Positions 25,163 to 34,368 are shown, counted from the stretch's first letter. The stretch: 64,000 nt of DNA from Cytobacillus depressus (GCF_008923245.1 NZ_WBOS01000004.1:124001-188000), one strand, 5' to 3'. The notes: generated by a model not told the origin, from the letters alone. Numbers and translations: made by a program.

Positions 25163-26538
25163 AAACTCTTTATGTGAAATTTGTTGTCATTACGATTGGA
25201 ATTATGATTTTAAGCAGTATTCTAGCTTTTTTCATATCCAACACTTATTATCAACAAAAATTAAAGCCTTATAACGATCAAAAAATCACCAAAATTGCTC
25301 AATCTATATCTGAATTTACTAACAAGCACCCGAATATAAATTTGAACGAATACTTAGAGAATATATCATCCATTGGATATCAAATTTATTTGGTGGACAA
25401 CGCTGGAGAAGAGGCTACTTTTGGCAAACCATTCAGGGATAAAAGTCTTGCAGTTTCTACTAAAGAATATGTACTAAACGGCAATACTTATCATGGTATT
25501 CTTCATTTTCCACAACAAACGTTTGTAACAGGTTTCTTTGCAAATGAATTAAAGAATACTATTGGTGTTCCATTAGCACATGGTGGAAGAAATTATGCTC
25601 TTTTCATAAGGCCGGATATTAAACTTCTTTTTAATGAGATGCATTTTTTATTTGGATGGCTGCTTGCCCTAACAATTATTTTGAGCATTGTCATGGTCGT
25701 TATTAGTACAAAATATTTAGTAAAACCAATTTCAAAGCTAACAACAGCCACAAAATTACTCTCCAAAGGCGATTTCAATGTTGAACTTAATACGACTCGC
25801 CACGATGAATTAGGAGAACTTTCCCGAAGTTTTTTACGAATGGCAAGTAAATTAGAACAAATGGATGAAACAAGAAAGGAGTTCATTTCGAATATTTCGC
25901 ATGATATTCAGTCACCTCTATCCAATATAAAAGGATATACGAACTTATTGGAAAAAGAATCATTAAGTCTTGAAGAAAGAGGCCATTATGTTTCAATCAT
26001 TCATGATGAAATTAGCAGGCTTTCGAATTTAACTAAACAATTATTACTTCTTGCCTCATTAGATCGTAATGATGATATTGTGAAGAAAAAGCCATTCAAT
26101 GTTGGTCAGCAAATGAAGGAATTGATACGAAATTATCAATGGCTAGTAAGTGAAAAGGGTATTATGCTTAGCTACTCCTTACCAGATACGAAAATCATCG
26201 GTGACTCATCCTTACTCAATACCGTATGGGATAATCTATTAACAAATGCCATTAAATATAATAAACCTGATGGCAGTATTGAAATATCAATTGAAGAAAG
26301 AGGAGAAACGATAGTAGTAACTTTCAAAGATACAGGAATAGGATTGAATCATACAGAAATAGAGAGGATATTTGATCGTTTTTATCGGGCAGATACCGCA
26401 CGTACTAGAACAATCGAGGGAACAGGACTTGGTTTATCCATTGTTTGGACGATTGTTAAATTGCATGATGGTCATATAGATGTGAATAGTAAAGAAAATG
26501 AAGGAACTACTTTTATTGTTCAGTTACCAGTTAATTAG
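25159..26538 (+). CDS. hssS: Heme-sensing histidine kinase HssS (459 aa)
   Basis: Membrane kinase that detects heme stress. Two transmembrane helices (about 7-28 and 160-185) bracket an extracytoplasmic sensor with TFGKPF and FVTGFFANELKNTIGVPL, close to the HssS pattern (GEPFRE, FVTGFFDNVTDNTVGI) I know from S. aureus. A HAMP domain follows (about 185-237), then HisKA with His248 in FISNISHDIQSPLSNIKGY, and HATPase with N box NTVWDNLLTNAIKYN and G boxes DTGIGL and GTGLGLSI. The ATG overlaps the hssR stop (ATGA). A terminator follows at 26575. Confidence 0.9.
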   Translation: MKTLYVKFVVITIGIMILSSILAFFISNTYYQQKLKPYNDQKITKIAQSISEFTNKHPNINLNEYLENISSIGYQIYLVDNAGEEATFGKPFRDKSLAVSTKEYVLNGNTYHGILHFPQQTFVTGFFANELKNTIGVPLAHGGRNYALFIRPDIKLLFNEMHFLFGWLLALTIILSIVMVVISTKYLVKPISKLTTATKLLSKGDFNVELNTTRHDELGELSRSFLRMASKLEQMDETRKEFISNISHDIQSPLSNIKGYTNLLEKESLSLEERGHYVSIIHDEISRLSNLTKQLLLLASLDRNDDIVKKKPFNVGQQMKELIRNYQWLVSEKGIMLSYSLPDTKIIGDSSLLNTVWDNLLTNAIKYNKPDGSIEISIEERGETIVVTFKDTGIGLNHTEIERIFDRFYRADTARTRTIEGTGLGLSIVWTIVKLHDGHIDVNSKENEGTTFIVQLPVN

Positions 26539-26574
26539 TAATTGTTGCAACTTGTCATTTATTGCCGAGGAAAT

Positions 26575-26603
26575 AGTCAATCGGTATTGAATGACTCTTT
26601 TTT
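26575..26603 (+). terminator. Terminator of the hrtBA-hssRS unit
   Basis: AGTCAAT (26575-26581), loop CGGT, ATTGAATGACT with one bulged base, then CTTTTTT. It lies 37 bases after the hssS stop. Confidence 0.8.
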
Positions 26604-26737
26604 GTTTAAGGCCATCTTTTCCTTCGGCAGAATAAAAGCTTTATCTTTAATTACTTACCCATTAGGAGTATAATATAATCGCAATTAATAATTATTTTCA
26701 AAAAATATATCGTGCTCAAAGGGGAAGGGGAACGAGA

Positions 26738-28285
26738 ATGAATATCGAAAAGTTTCAAGAGAGTATGTATCAGCTAATTGTTGAAACATCAACAAAGCTT
26801 CCAAGGGATGTACGCCGTGCGATTAAAGCAGCAAAGGAAAGAGAAAGTGCTGGTACAAGATCGGCGATGAGCTTAGCAACGATCACAAATAATATTAAAA
26901 TGGCTGACGATAATGTTTCACCAATTTGTCAGGATACAGGTCTTCCAACCTTCAAAATCAAGACACCAATTGGGGCGAACCAGCTTGTGATGAAGGAAGC
27001 AATTAAAAATGCGATCGTACAAGCTACGAAGGATGGAAAGCTTCGTCCGAACTCAGTTGACTCGCTAACAGGGGATAATAGCGGGGACAATCTTGGAGCG
27101 GGCGTTCCGGTCATTAAATTCGAACAATGGGAAAACGACTATATTGACGCGCGCCTCATTTTAAAAGGCGGCGGCTGTGAAAATAAAAATATTCAATACA
27201 GCTTACCTTGTGAGCTTGATGGGTTGGGACGTGCAGGCCGTGACCTTGATGGCATTCGCAAATGTATTATGCACTCGGTTTATCAAGCACAAGGACAAGG
27301 CTGCAGCGCTGGCTTTATCGGTGTTGGCATCGGTGGAGACCGTTCTTCAGGCTATGATCTTGCAAAAGAACAGTTATTCCGTTCAAATGATGATGTAAAT
27401 CCAAATGAAGATTTACGCAAACTTGAAGAGTATGTCATGGAAAATGCGAACAAGCTTGGCATCGGTACGATGGGCTTCGGTGGAGAAACAACTCTTTTAG
27501 GCTGTAAAATTGGGGTCATGAACCGTATTCCTGCAAGCTTCTTCGTATCTGTTGCGTACAACTGCTGGGCATTCCGCCGTTTAGGTGTAGCGATCAATAC
27601 GGAAACAGGTGAAATTAACGAGTGGATGTACCAAGAAGGTGAAAATATCGACTTCGGTGCAACAGAAGCGGAAAAAGAAACAGCAGCAGCTTCTGAAACA
27701 AAAGCGGAGGTTATTACATTACAAGCGCCAATTACCGAAGAACAAATTCGTGGCTTGAAGGTTGGCGATGTTGTTCAAATTAACGGCAGAATATTCACTG
27801 GCCGTGATGCGATTCACCATCACTTAATGTCCCATGACGCACCGGTAGATCTAAATGGCCAAGTTATTTATCACTGCGGTCCTGTTATGCTGAAAGATGC
27901 TGAAGGAAAATGGCATGTGAAGGCTGCTGGCCCAACGACAAGTGCGCGTGAGGAGCCATACCAAGGCGATATCATGAAAAAATTCGGCATTCGCGCGGTA
28001 ATCGGAAAAGGCGGAATGGGTCCGAAAACATTGGCTGCTCTTCAAGAGCATGGAGGAGTGTACTTAAATGCAATCGGCGGCGCAGCGCAATACTATGCAG
28101 ATTGTATTAAAGACGTTGAAGGTGTGGACTTAATGGAATTCGGTATTCCTGAGGCCATGTGGCATCTTAAAGTAGAAGGCTTCACTGCAGTAGTCACAAT
28201 GGATTCACATGGAAACAGCTTGCATGCTGATGTTGATAAATCTTCTTTAGAGAAGCTTGCTCAGTTTAAAGAGCGTGTATTTTAA
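26738..28285 (+). CDS. Class I (Fe-S) fumarate hydratase (515 aa)
   Basis: Hydrates fumarate to L-malate in the citrate cycle with an oxygen-sensitive [4Fe-4S] cluster. Alpha and beta domains are fused in one chain. Probable cluster ligands are Cys64 in SPICQDTG, Cys189 in GQGCSAGFIGVGIGGDR and Cys276 in VAYNCWAFRR, spaced about 125 and 87 residues apart, as in other class I enzymes. The beta domain (about 330-515) has INGRIFTGRDAIHHHL and AAGPTTSAREEPY. GGGGAAGGGG precedes the ATG. A promoter with TATAAT at 26669-26674 is likely. B. subtilis uses a class II fumarase, so this marks a different lineage or a second enzyme. Confidence 0.93.
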   Translation: MNIEKFQESMYQLIVETSTKLPRDVRRAIKAAKERESAGTRSAMSLATITNNIKMADDNVSPICQDTGLPTFKIKTPIGANQLVMKEAIKNAIVQATKDGKLRPNSVDSLTGDNSGDNLGAGVPVIKFEQWENDYIDARLILKGGGCENKNIQYSLPCELDGLGRAGRDLDGIRKCIMHSVYQAQGQGCSAGFIGVGIGGDRSSGYDLAKEQLFRSNDDVNPNEDLRKLEEYVMENANKLGIGTMGFGGETTLLGCKIGVMNRIPASFFVSVAYNCWAFRRLGVAINTETGEINEWMYQEGENIDFGATEAEKETAAASETKAEVITLQAPITEEQIRGLKVGDVVQINGRIFTGRDAIHHHLMSHDAPVDLNGQVIYHCGPVMLKDAEGKWHVKAAGPTTSAREEPYQGDIMKKFGIRAVIGKGGMGPKTLAALQEHGGVYLNAIGGAAQYYADCIKDVEGVDLMEFGIPEAMWHLKVEGFTAVVTMDSHGNSLHADVDKSSLEKLAQFKERVF

Positions 28286-28416
28286 TAAAAGGCTATATTA
28301 GGGACCATTGATTACTAGCCTTATGCATGCATGCGAACGGGTTTTATTCGGGACGAAAACAGGTATGTATAAGGCGGTTTGATAGCCAACAATATTCATT
28401 AACAAAACCTAATAAA

Positions 28417-28453
28417 AAATGCTCTAGTCATTCCTTTAGCTAGGGCATTTTTT
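28417..28453 (+). terminator. Terminator in the fumarase-pdaA gap
   Basis: AATGCTCTAG pairs with CTAGGGCATT around a TCATTCCTTTAG loop and is followed by TTTTTATG. One C-G position is shifted. It lies 130 bases past the fumarase stop. Confidence 0.75.
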
Positions 28454-28534
28454 ATGCCGTTTTTTGGCATCGATTGCTGTGAATGTTTTGCATGCTTACA
28501 CAAACAATAAGAAAAAAATAGAGGAGGATTGCAG

Positions 28535-29332
28535 ATGATGAAATGGTTCAAACATCTAAGCATTCTAAGTATTATTTTCTTCTTATTTTCATCAGCAGTC
28601 TATGCGTATTCCAACAATCCCATTCATTGGGGATTTAAAAAAGCCTCCAATGAACAGCCGGCTGATGCCGGAAAAGAATGGGATGAATTGCTCGAACGGC
28701 TAGGTGCCTACTACAAAGGGGATCCGACGAAAAAAGAGATATATCTAACTTTTGATAATGGTTATGAAAATGGTTACACAGCAAAAATTTTAGACGTATT
28801 GAAAAAAGAGAAGGTGCCAGCAGCATTTTTTATAACCGGTCATTATTTGAAAACCGCTCCCGATCTAGTGAAGCGAATGGCAACTGAAGGTCATAATATC
28901 GGCAACCACTCCTATCATCACCCCGATATGACGACAATTAGCAATGATAAAATCGCTGAAGAATTAGAAATGGTTCGCGCAGAAACGGAAAAACTCACTG
29001 GTATTAAAACGATGACCTACTTGCGTCCGCCCCGCGGCATCTTTAGCGAACGCACGATTGAAGTAGCGAAGAAGCATGGCTATACCCACATCTTCTGGTC
29101 ATTGGCGTTTAAAGATTGGGTTGTCGAACAGCAAAAAGGCTGGCAATATTCCTACGATAATATTATGAAACAAATTCATCCAGGAGCCATTCTGCTACTT
29201 CACACCGTATCCAAGGACAATGCCGACGCCCTGGAAAAAGCGATTCAGGATTTGAAAAAGCGGGGATATACATTTAAAAGCTTGGATGATTTGATGATGA
29301 GTTTGGGCGTGGAGGAGAGAATGCTTTATTGA
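28535..29332 (+). CDS. pdaA: Delta-lactam-biosynthetic de-N-acetylase PdaA (265 aa)
   Basis: Polysaccharide deacetylase of spore cortex synthesis that removes acetyl groups from muramic acid before lactam closure. It has a signal peptide (MMKWFKHLSILSIIFFLFSS AVYA), then NPIHWGFKKA as in PdaA. NodB motifs: TFDNGYENGYT (motif 1, with the PdaA-type Asn), HSYHHPDM (metal histidines), RPPRGIFSERT, LAFKDW and LLLHTVSKDN. Length matches B. subtilis PdaA (263 aa). The ATG at 28535 is 7 bases after GAGGAGG; the upstream in-frame TTG overlaps that site. Supports a spore-forming host. Confidence 0.92.
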   Translation: MMKWFKHLSILSIIFFLFSSAVYAYSNNPIHWGFKKASNEQPADAGKEWDELLERLGAYYKGDPTKKEIYLTFDNGYENGYTAKILDVLKKEKVPAAFFITGHYLKTAPDLVKRMATEGHNIGNHSYHHPDMTTISNDKIAEELEMVRAETEKLTGIKTMTYLRPPRGIFSERTIEVAKKHGYTHIFWSLAFKDWVVEQQKGWQYSYDNIMKQIHPGAILLLHTVSKDNADALEKAIQDLKKRGYTFKSLDDLMMSLGVEERMLY

Positions 29333-29340
29333 AGTGGGGG

Positions 29341-29660
29341 CTAGCGGATGTAATAAGGAAGTCGCCGATATAATAGGAATGTCGCTGATAAAATGAGAAA
29401 GTCGCCGATAAAACTAGGAAATCGCTGATAAAATGGGAAAGTCGCCGATAAAACCTGGAAGTCGCTGATATAATAGGAAAGTCGCTGATAAAACTGGAAA
29501 GTCGCTGATATAATGAAAAAGTCGCTGATAAAACGGTGGAACTGATCGATAAACAGCAGCACTGGCGGATATATTTGAATAGTTGCGGATATCTTGATGA
29601 AAGTGGCGGATATAATCAAAATCTGGCGGATATATGACCAAATCTGGCGGATATGCTAAA
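29341..29660. repeat. 20-bp tandem repeat array, about 16 units
   Basis: The first ten units (29341-29540) keep an exact 20-base period with consensus GTCGCTGATAAAATGGGAAA; variable positions are mostly within AAAATGGG. Six more diverged units follow with the core TGGCGGATATA. Because 20 is not a multiple of three the array has no shared reading frame, and long minus-strand open frames here are a by-product of low complexity. It lies between pdaA and the glycosylase gene and ends in a terminator. There are no spacers, so it is not a CRISPR. Confidence 0.92.
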
Positions 29661-29664
29661 AATT

Positions 29665-29687
29665 AGACCCAATAACGGGTCTTTTTA
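29665..29687 (+). terminator. Terminator at the end of the 20-bp array
   Basis: AGACCC (29665-29670), loop AATAAC, GGGTCT (29677-29682), then TTTTAT. It would end transcripts that run from pdaA through the array. Confidence 0.8.
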
Positions 29688-29719
29688 TATTTTCAAGATA
29701 CAGCTTTAGTCAAAGCATA

Positions 29720-30628
29720 ATGAAAAATGCTATAATTACGGAAAAATGGTTAAAGGACGGATCATTCTTGGAAACAATACAGATAAAAGGCCCTTACAAT
29801 TTTGATCTTGTACTGGACAGGCTTTCCATCGACCCGCTTAATCAAGTGGATATAGCCAATCGATCGGTAAAAGTGCCACTGCTGATTGAAGGCGAACCGA
29901 TTGTGGCAATAGTAAAAGCAATTGGAACAACTTTAGCTCCCGAATTCGAGATTGAAGGGACAGAGGGACAATATAAGGAAAAAGCCGATAAAAGACTAGC
30001 GGAAATTTTTCAATGGCATACTCCACTTGAAATGATTAGCGAGCATTTTAAGAATACAGATCTTAAAGAAATCTTTGAACAGCATCATGGCACACCCATT
30101 GTTCTCGATTTTTCTCCCTATAATTGCTTGCTGAAATGCATTATCCATCAGCAGCTAAATATGTCTTTTGCCCATACTTTAACAGAGCGGTTCGTCAAAA
30201 CGTATGGATTTGAAAAAGAGGGCGTTTGGTTTTACCCGCAACCGGAAAAAGTCGCCAAGCTTACTGTAGAGGATCTTCGCGAGCTCCAGTTCAGCGGACG
30301 AAAAGCTGAATATGTGATTGGCATTGCAAAGGAAGTCATGGCAGGTAACCTTAACTTTGATGAACTAAAAACAAAATCAGATGAGGACATTTTTAAACAA
30401 TTAATTAAACTACGCGGAGTTGGTCCGTGGACGGTTCAAAATTTCCTCATGTTTGGGCTCGGCCGTCCGAATCTTTTTCCAATGGCGGATATCGGCATCC
30501 AAAATGCAATTAAAAAATTATATCAATTAGAAGCAAAACCAGCTTTAGAAGAAATGGAATCATACTCAAAAGGCTGGGAACCTTACTTAAGCTATGCTTC
30601 CCTATATTTATGGAGAAGCATAGAATAA
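29720..30628 (+). CDS. AlkA-like DNA-3-methyladenine glycosylase (302 aa), YfjP type
   Basis: Base-excision repair enzyme of the HhH-GPD superfamily that removes alkylated purines. Residues 1-110 match the AlkA N-terminal beta domain. The helix-hairpin-helix is LRGVGPWTVQNFLMFGLGRP and the catalytic Asp is in FPMADIGIQN. YNCLLKCIIHQQLNMSFA marks the family core. Its neighbours pdaA and an RNA methyltransferase recall the B. subtilis yfjS-yfjP-yfjO order. The ATG at 29720 has only a weak site (AAAG), so expression may be low. A second AlkA lies in the ada operon at 45607. Confidence 0.88.
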   Translation: MKNAIITEKWLKDGSFLETIQIKGPYNFDLVLDRLSIDPLNQVDIANRSVKVPLLIEGEPIVAIVKAIGTTLAPEFEIEGTEGQYKEKADKRLAEIFQWHTPLEMISEHFKNTDLKEIFEQHHGTPIVLDFSPYNCLLKCIIHQQLNMSFAHTLTERFVKTYGFEKEGVWFYPQPEKVAKLTVEDLRELQFSGRKAEYVIGIAKEVMAGNLNFDELKTKSDEDIFKQLIKLRGVGPWTVQNFLMFGLGRPNLFPMADIGIQNAIKKLYQLEAKPALEEMESYSKGWEPYLSYASLYLWRSIE

Positions 30629-30647
30629 TCTGGAGTGATCAAGCATC

Positions 30648-32036
30648 ATGAAACAAGAACAAACAGCAAAACTCAAACTGAATCAAACTTTTCCACTAAC
30701 TATCAAAAGACTCGGAATTAATGGCGAGGGAGTCGGCTATTTCAAGAAGCAGGTTGTCTTTGTCCCAGGAGCTTTACCTGGGGAAGAGGTTGTCGTCGAA
30801 GCAACGAAGGTGAATCCAAAATTTGCTGAGGGAAAAATAAAGAAAATCCGTAAAAAATCAGAGCACCGCATCCAGCCGCCATGTCCGATTTATGAACAGT
30901 GCGGAGGCTGCCAACTTCAGCATTTACAGTATAGCCAGCAGCTAAAGGAAAAACGTGATATTGTTATTCAATCACTGGAAAGACATACGAAGCTGAACCT
31001 AGACCAAATCAATATTAAAGAAACAATCGGCATGGACGACCCATGGAATTACAGAAATAAGAGCCAGTTTCAAGTCGGGCTAAATGACGGAAAAGTCCTT
31101 GCTGGCCTATACGGAATGAACTCCCACCGCCTAATCAATATTGACCAATGTGCAGTTCAGCATCCGCAAACAACAAAAGCAACTGTAACCGTTAAAAGGA
31201 TTCTGCAAGACCTTAAAATCCCGATATATAATGAAAAAACAAGAAAAGGTCTAATTAGAACGATCGTGATAAGAGTTGGCATTCAAACAGGCGAACTGCA
31301 AATCGTCTTGATCACGACAAAAAAGGAACTTCCGAAAAAAGACCTCATCATCCAAGAAATTAAAAAGCGGCTCCCGGAAGTGAAATCCATCATCCAAAAC
31401 ATTAACGGACAAAAAACATCCTTAATTTTTGGTGAAGAAACAGTCAATTTGGAAGGAAATGACTTCATCCAAGAAACACTTGGCGACCTATCCTTCGAAC
31501 TATCAGCCCGGACATTTTTCCAGCTTAACCCCGAACAAACCGTTAAGCTCTATAATGAAGTGAAAAAAGCGGCTGGCTTAACTGGGAAAGAAAAAGTAGC
31601 GGACGCCTATTGCGGAGTCGGAACGATTGGCTTATGGGTAGCGGACCAAGCCGCCGAAATCCGCGGAATGGACATTATTCCAGAATCCATCGAAGACGCT
31701 AAGAAAAACGCCGCCCGCCATGGTATCAAGCATGCCAAATACGTTGCGGGGAAAGCAGAAGTCTTGCTGCCAAAATGGGTGAAAGATGGATGGAGACCGG
31801 ATGTAATCATTGTGGATCCACCTCGTACTGGGCTTGATGAACAGCTGTTAAAAACGATTTTAAAAGTGAAGCCGAAGAAGGTTGTGTATGTATCTTGTAA
31901 CCCGTCAACATTGGCGAAGGATATTAATGTTTTGGGTTCTAGCTATAAGGTTGAGATGATTCAGCCCGTCGATATGTTTCCGCAGACAGCTCATGTGGAG
32001 TGTATCTCGCAACTCATTTTAAAGAAAGGCAACTAA
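30648..32036 (+). CDS. RNA (uracil-5-)-methyltransferase, RlmCD/RumA family with Fe-S cluster (462 aa)
   Basis: SAM-dependent enzyme that makes 5-methyluridine in 23S rRNA or tRNA. Order: TRAM domain (residues about 10-68, [19 protein letters not shown]), Fe-S cysteines in [15 protein letters not shown] with a fourth in [13 protein letters not shown]-binding [14 protein letters not shown], and the nucleophile Cys in [12 protein letters not shown]. The nearest B. subtilis match by place is YfjO. It starts 19 bases after the glycosylase gene, with GGAGTGATC before the ATG, so both likely share a transcript that ends at 32099. Confidence 0.92.
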   Translation: MKQEQTAKLKLNQTFPLTIKRLGINGEGVGYFKKQVVFVPGALPGEEVVVEATKVNPKFAEGKIKKIRKKSEHRIQPPCPIYEQCGGCQLQHLQYSQQLKEKRDIVIQSLERHTKLNLDQINIKETIGMDDPWNYRNKSQFQVGLNDGKVLAGLYGMNSHRLINIDQCAVQHPQTTKATVTVKRILQDLKIPIYNEKTRKGLIRTIVIRVGIQTGELQIVLITTKKELPKKDLIIQEIKKRLPEVKSIIQNINGQKTSLIFGEETVNLEGNDFIQETLGDLSFELSARTFFQLNPEQTVKLYNEVKKAAGLTGKEKVADAYCGVGTIGLWVADQAAEIRGMDIIPESIEDAKKNAARHGIKHAKYVAGKAEVLLPKWVKDGWRPDVIIVDPPRTGLDEQLLKTILKVKPKKVVYVSCNPSTLAKDINVLGSSYKVEMIQPVDMFPQTAHVECISQLILKKGN

Positions 32037-32049
32037 CCCACTAAACTGT

Positions 32050-32099
32050 ACCCTATAGAGTAGACACTAAAAAAGGTCTGCCCTATAGGGTGCTTTTTT
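32050..32099 (+). terminator. Strong terminator after the methyltransferase gene
   Basis: ACCCTATAGAGTAGAC (32050-32065) pairs with GTCTGCCCTATAGGGT (32076-32091) with two mismatches, followed by GCTTTTTT. From here to the promoter at 32271 no gene is seen. Confidence 0.9.
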
Positions 32100-32270
32100 G
32101 TATAATGAACAAAATGGGGAATCGGAGAATAATAAAATGACCAAAATATATAGGGGTTTTCCAGAAGTTTCGCGACTTTTTGGAGACCTTTATTTCATAG
32201 CTATTTCAAGGGAGTGCAGAGAATAAAACTCCATTTTACCTCACGATAAATTGTGTTGTCAATAAAAAGT

Positions 32271-32299
32271 TTGTAATATTTTCAAAAAAGTGTTATAAT
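32271..32299 (+). promoter_or_regulatory. SigA-type promoter upstream of the 284-aa unknown gene
   Basis: TTGTAA (32271-32276) and TATAAT (32294-32299) with a 17-base spacer. This gives a 5' leader of about 200 bases with GCTGTATTTTTTTGCAG-type short repeats but no clear riboswitch. Confidence 0.6.
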
Positions 32300-32507
32300 A
32301 GTCTTACAATTGTTTTTTTAATCGTATTCCGAATTCCGCTGTATTTTTTTGCAGATAGAATTATGGATACGTTTTTTTAATATCCTTTTTAAAGTCGAAG
32401 AAAAATTCAAGCAATTGTGTGAGCTTTAAAGGTAAGTTAGTTGAATAAAATTATCAATTTACTGCTAATAGTAACCGAGTTTTTATTCTACAAGGAGGAC
32501 TAGAATA

Positions 32508-33362
32508 TTGAATCTAATCAATAAGAAAGTTACACACAAACGTTTTGGCATGGGTAGTATAGTTAGACATAATGATTCTAGTATTGAAATAAATTTCGCA
32601 TCGGAAAATAAAAAGTTTGTTTTCCCCGATGTATTTGGAAAGCACCTAAAAATACATGATAAAAGTGTTGCTAATTCACTCGAAAAAATTTTACAAAAAA
32701 AGGAAATGGAACGAAAAAAGGAAGAATGGAAAAAGGAAGAGGAAAAAAAATTTCAACGAAAAAACCAGGAACTTCGCTTGGAACATGAAAAACTTATGAA
32801 AAATCATAAACTTCATCCCGAATCACAAATGGTTTTTTGGTGTGACACAGAAGAAAAGAATAGTTCTTTTTCAGAGTGGAAGGTTTTTTCAGGCGTAATA
32901 AAAAGTGGTAATAACAAGGGGAATCCAAACAAACCCATCCGTTTGCACCAAAATAGCGCTGTCCTGTTAACAGCAATAGATTCCAGCATGCCTGAAAAAG
33001 ACAGGCGTATCTTAGGTGTCTATATGGTGAATGAAGATTTTATCGGTAAGCTTTGTGAAGATGGATATATTCCTGCTCATTCAAAATACAGACTCCAACT
33101 TACAGAACAGGAATCGGATCAGATGCTTTTCTGGGAATATTATGTAAATAAGAAATCCCCTCACAAAATGACATGGAATTCAGGTAAATACCGTTATTTG
33201 GATAATTCATGGATAGCTCAAATTTTGCTTGATATAGTTTCGTTGAAAAGTGACCCAAAGGAACGAGAGCTGGCACAACAATTTTTTGAACATTTTTGTA
33301 AAATGAATCAGATAGCAGATCAAGAGTTACCAAAGCCTAATGGCGCATTAATGCGTATTTAG
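32508..33362 (+). CDS. Hypothetical protein with N-terminal SH3-like domain and charged linker (284 aa)
   Basis: Not recognised. Residues 1-50 (NKKVTHKRFGMGSIVRHNDS ... KKFVFPDVFGKHL) look like the small beta-barrel found at the ends of UvrD-type helicases and in nucleic-acid-associated proteins. Residues 58-98 are a lysine/glutamate-rich coiled coil. The rest (98-284) is globular, with WKVFSGVIKSGNNKGNPNKP, AIDSSMPEKDRRILGVYMV and LFWEYYVNKKSPHKMTWNSG, resembling PUA-like or restriction-associated modules in feel only. TTG at 32508 follows AAGGAGG. It has its own promoter and lies at the edge of an accessory region, so a defence or DNA-related role is possible but unproven. Confidence 0.75.
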   Translation: MNLINKKVTHKRFGMGSIVRHNDSSIEINFASENKKFVFPDVFGKHLKIHDKSVANSLEKILQKKEMERKKEEWKKEEEKKFQRKNQELRLEHEKLMKNHKLHPESQMVFWCDTEEKNSSFSEWKVFSGVIKSGNNKGNPNKPIRLHQNSAVLLTAIDSSMPEKDRRILGVYMVNEDFIGKLCEDGYIPAHSKYRLQLTEQESDQMLFWEYYVNKKSPHKMTWNSGKYRYLDNSWIAQILLDIVSLKSDPKERELAQQFFEHFCKMNQIADQELPKPNGALMRI

Positions 33363-33411
33363 ACGTTAGCCCAAAGATAATAAGAATGACAAGGGACTGA
33401 CACATTTTTCA

Positions 33412-33624
33412 TTAGTAAAGTACCATGATCATTTAAGACTGCTGCTTGATTTTCAAGATCAATATGCGGAAGCACTGCCACGTTCAATCACAGGGCTTCA
33501 TCGCTTTTTCAAAATTCATGTCAAAGGATTCCGTGGAGCTGGTGAATTAAGAAATCAATTGATGGACACGAAATTAACAGATGAAGTGCGTGCATTGCTT
33601 GATAACTTTGGAAAAGAATGTTGA
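33412..33624 (+). pseudogene. C-terminal remnant of a tRNA-dihydrouridine synthase gene
   Basis: A startless frame reads YHDHLRLLLDFQDQYAEALP, then [20 protein letters not shown] and ends DEVRALLDNFGKEC. It matches the last 65 residues of the intact Dus at 36833-37798 ([34 protein letters not shown]) with several changes. The rest of the gene is missing. The 240 bases after the stop are also similar to those after the intact gene. So a second, diverged dus copy once stood here and lost its 5' part. Confidence 0.85.
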
Positions 33625-33862
33625 TGGGACGGGGACAGTGAAATGATGTAACTCTCAAAAAGTTAGAGAAAAGATGAATCACATCAACTCATGTGTACTT
33701 ATTTTATTCATTTTTAAGTTCCTTTGCAGCAGGCAATTTTTGTTTTGAGAAAGTCTGCTTTCTGAAAGAAAGAATGTAATAAACGCACCAGCATCCTTGT
33801 GTTTCCACATACACTCTACGCACGTTGAGGCGGTTGCGAAGCTTGTATTAAGGTAAATATTA
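33625..33862 (+). repeat. Downstream flank duplicated at 37799-38115
   Basis: Shared blocks include GACGGGGACAGT, ATGATGTAACTCTCAAAAAG, GTACTTATTTTATTCA, GTCTGCTTTCTGAAAGAAA and GAGGCGG. The copy after the intact dus gene has an extra stretch of roughly 100 bases (37920-38010). The remainder of this gap, to 34026, holds a weak GCCTGT/ACAGGC stem and the terminator at 33960. Confidence 0.75.
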
Positions 33863-33959
33863 ATTAAGCGTGCCTGTTAGCTCTGATCATTGTCATATAC
33901 AATTGAAAAAATTCTAGGAGTGACAGGCGCTTTTTTTTAAAAAATATACCACCTAGGAA

Positions 33960-34001
33960 AAAGGGACAGTACCTTAATTTATCAAAGGTACTGTCCCTTT
34001 T
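33960..34001. terminator. Bidirectional terminator before the SPW gene
   Basis: A 16-base perfect stem, AAAGGGACAGTACCTT (33960-33975) with AAGGTACTGTCCCTTT (33985-34000), T-rich on both strands. It serves the minus-strand SPW gene ending at 34027. Confidence 0.85.
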
Positions 34002-34026
34002 ATCGGCAAACATCGTACTTTAAGTG

Positions 34027-34368
34027 TTAATTATTAATTTCTGTTGAATTTGATGTAGACCCCATGTTCCATAAACTAAATACAGCTGTGATGATACCGA
34101 GGATTACACTTGACCAAACCACTCCATCTGATAATGAATAAATGAATGGGAAAATAATAAACCAAATTCCAGTTAAAAGGACAATCCAGTTTTGCCACGA
34201 CCTCCAACCAAATTTATCATAACCGCACAATGCACAAATAACCTGAATAGCACCAAAAATTAGACTTAACCACAAGGCGCCTGATTGATCAGAAAAATCC
34301 ATAACCCAAGGTGCAATAAAAAACCAAATACCAATTAAAGCATTTAACAAACTTCTTATTTTCATCAT
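34027..34368 (-). CDS. SPW-repeat membrane protein (113 aa)
   Basis: Small integral membrane protein with four hydrophobic helices in two similar halves. Each half has the SPW-type pattern: LLNALIGIWFFIAPWVMDFS and WQNWIVLLTGIWFIIFPFIY. Proteins of this family are about 110-140 aa and of unknown function. GGGAGGTG lies before the ATG at 34368. It is divergent from a MarR gene, with the palindromic operator between them, so both could respond to the same regulator. A strong terminator follows. Confidence 0.85.
   Translation of the reverse strand: MMKIRSLLNALIGIWFFIAPWVMDFSDQSGALWLSLIFGAIQVICALCGYDKFGWRSWQNWIVLLTGIWFIIFPFIYSLSDGVVWSSVILGIITAVFSLWNMGSTSNSTEINN

Noticed and set aside
29341..29641. 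Minus-strand frames of 75-92 codons across the 20-bp repeats
   Set aside because: They are low-complexity translations of the tandem array in different frames, without ribosome binding sites.
29341..29660. CRISPR array
   Set aside because: The units are directly adjacent 20-mers with no unique spacers, and no cas gene is in the window.
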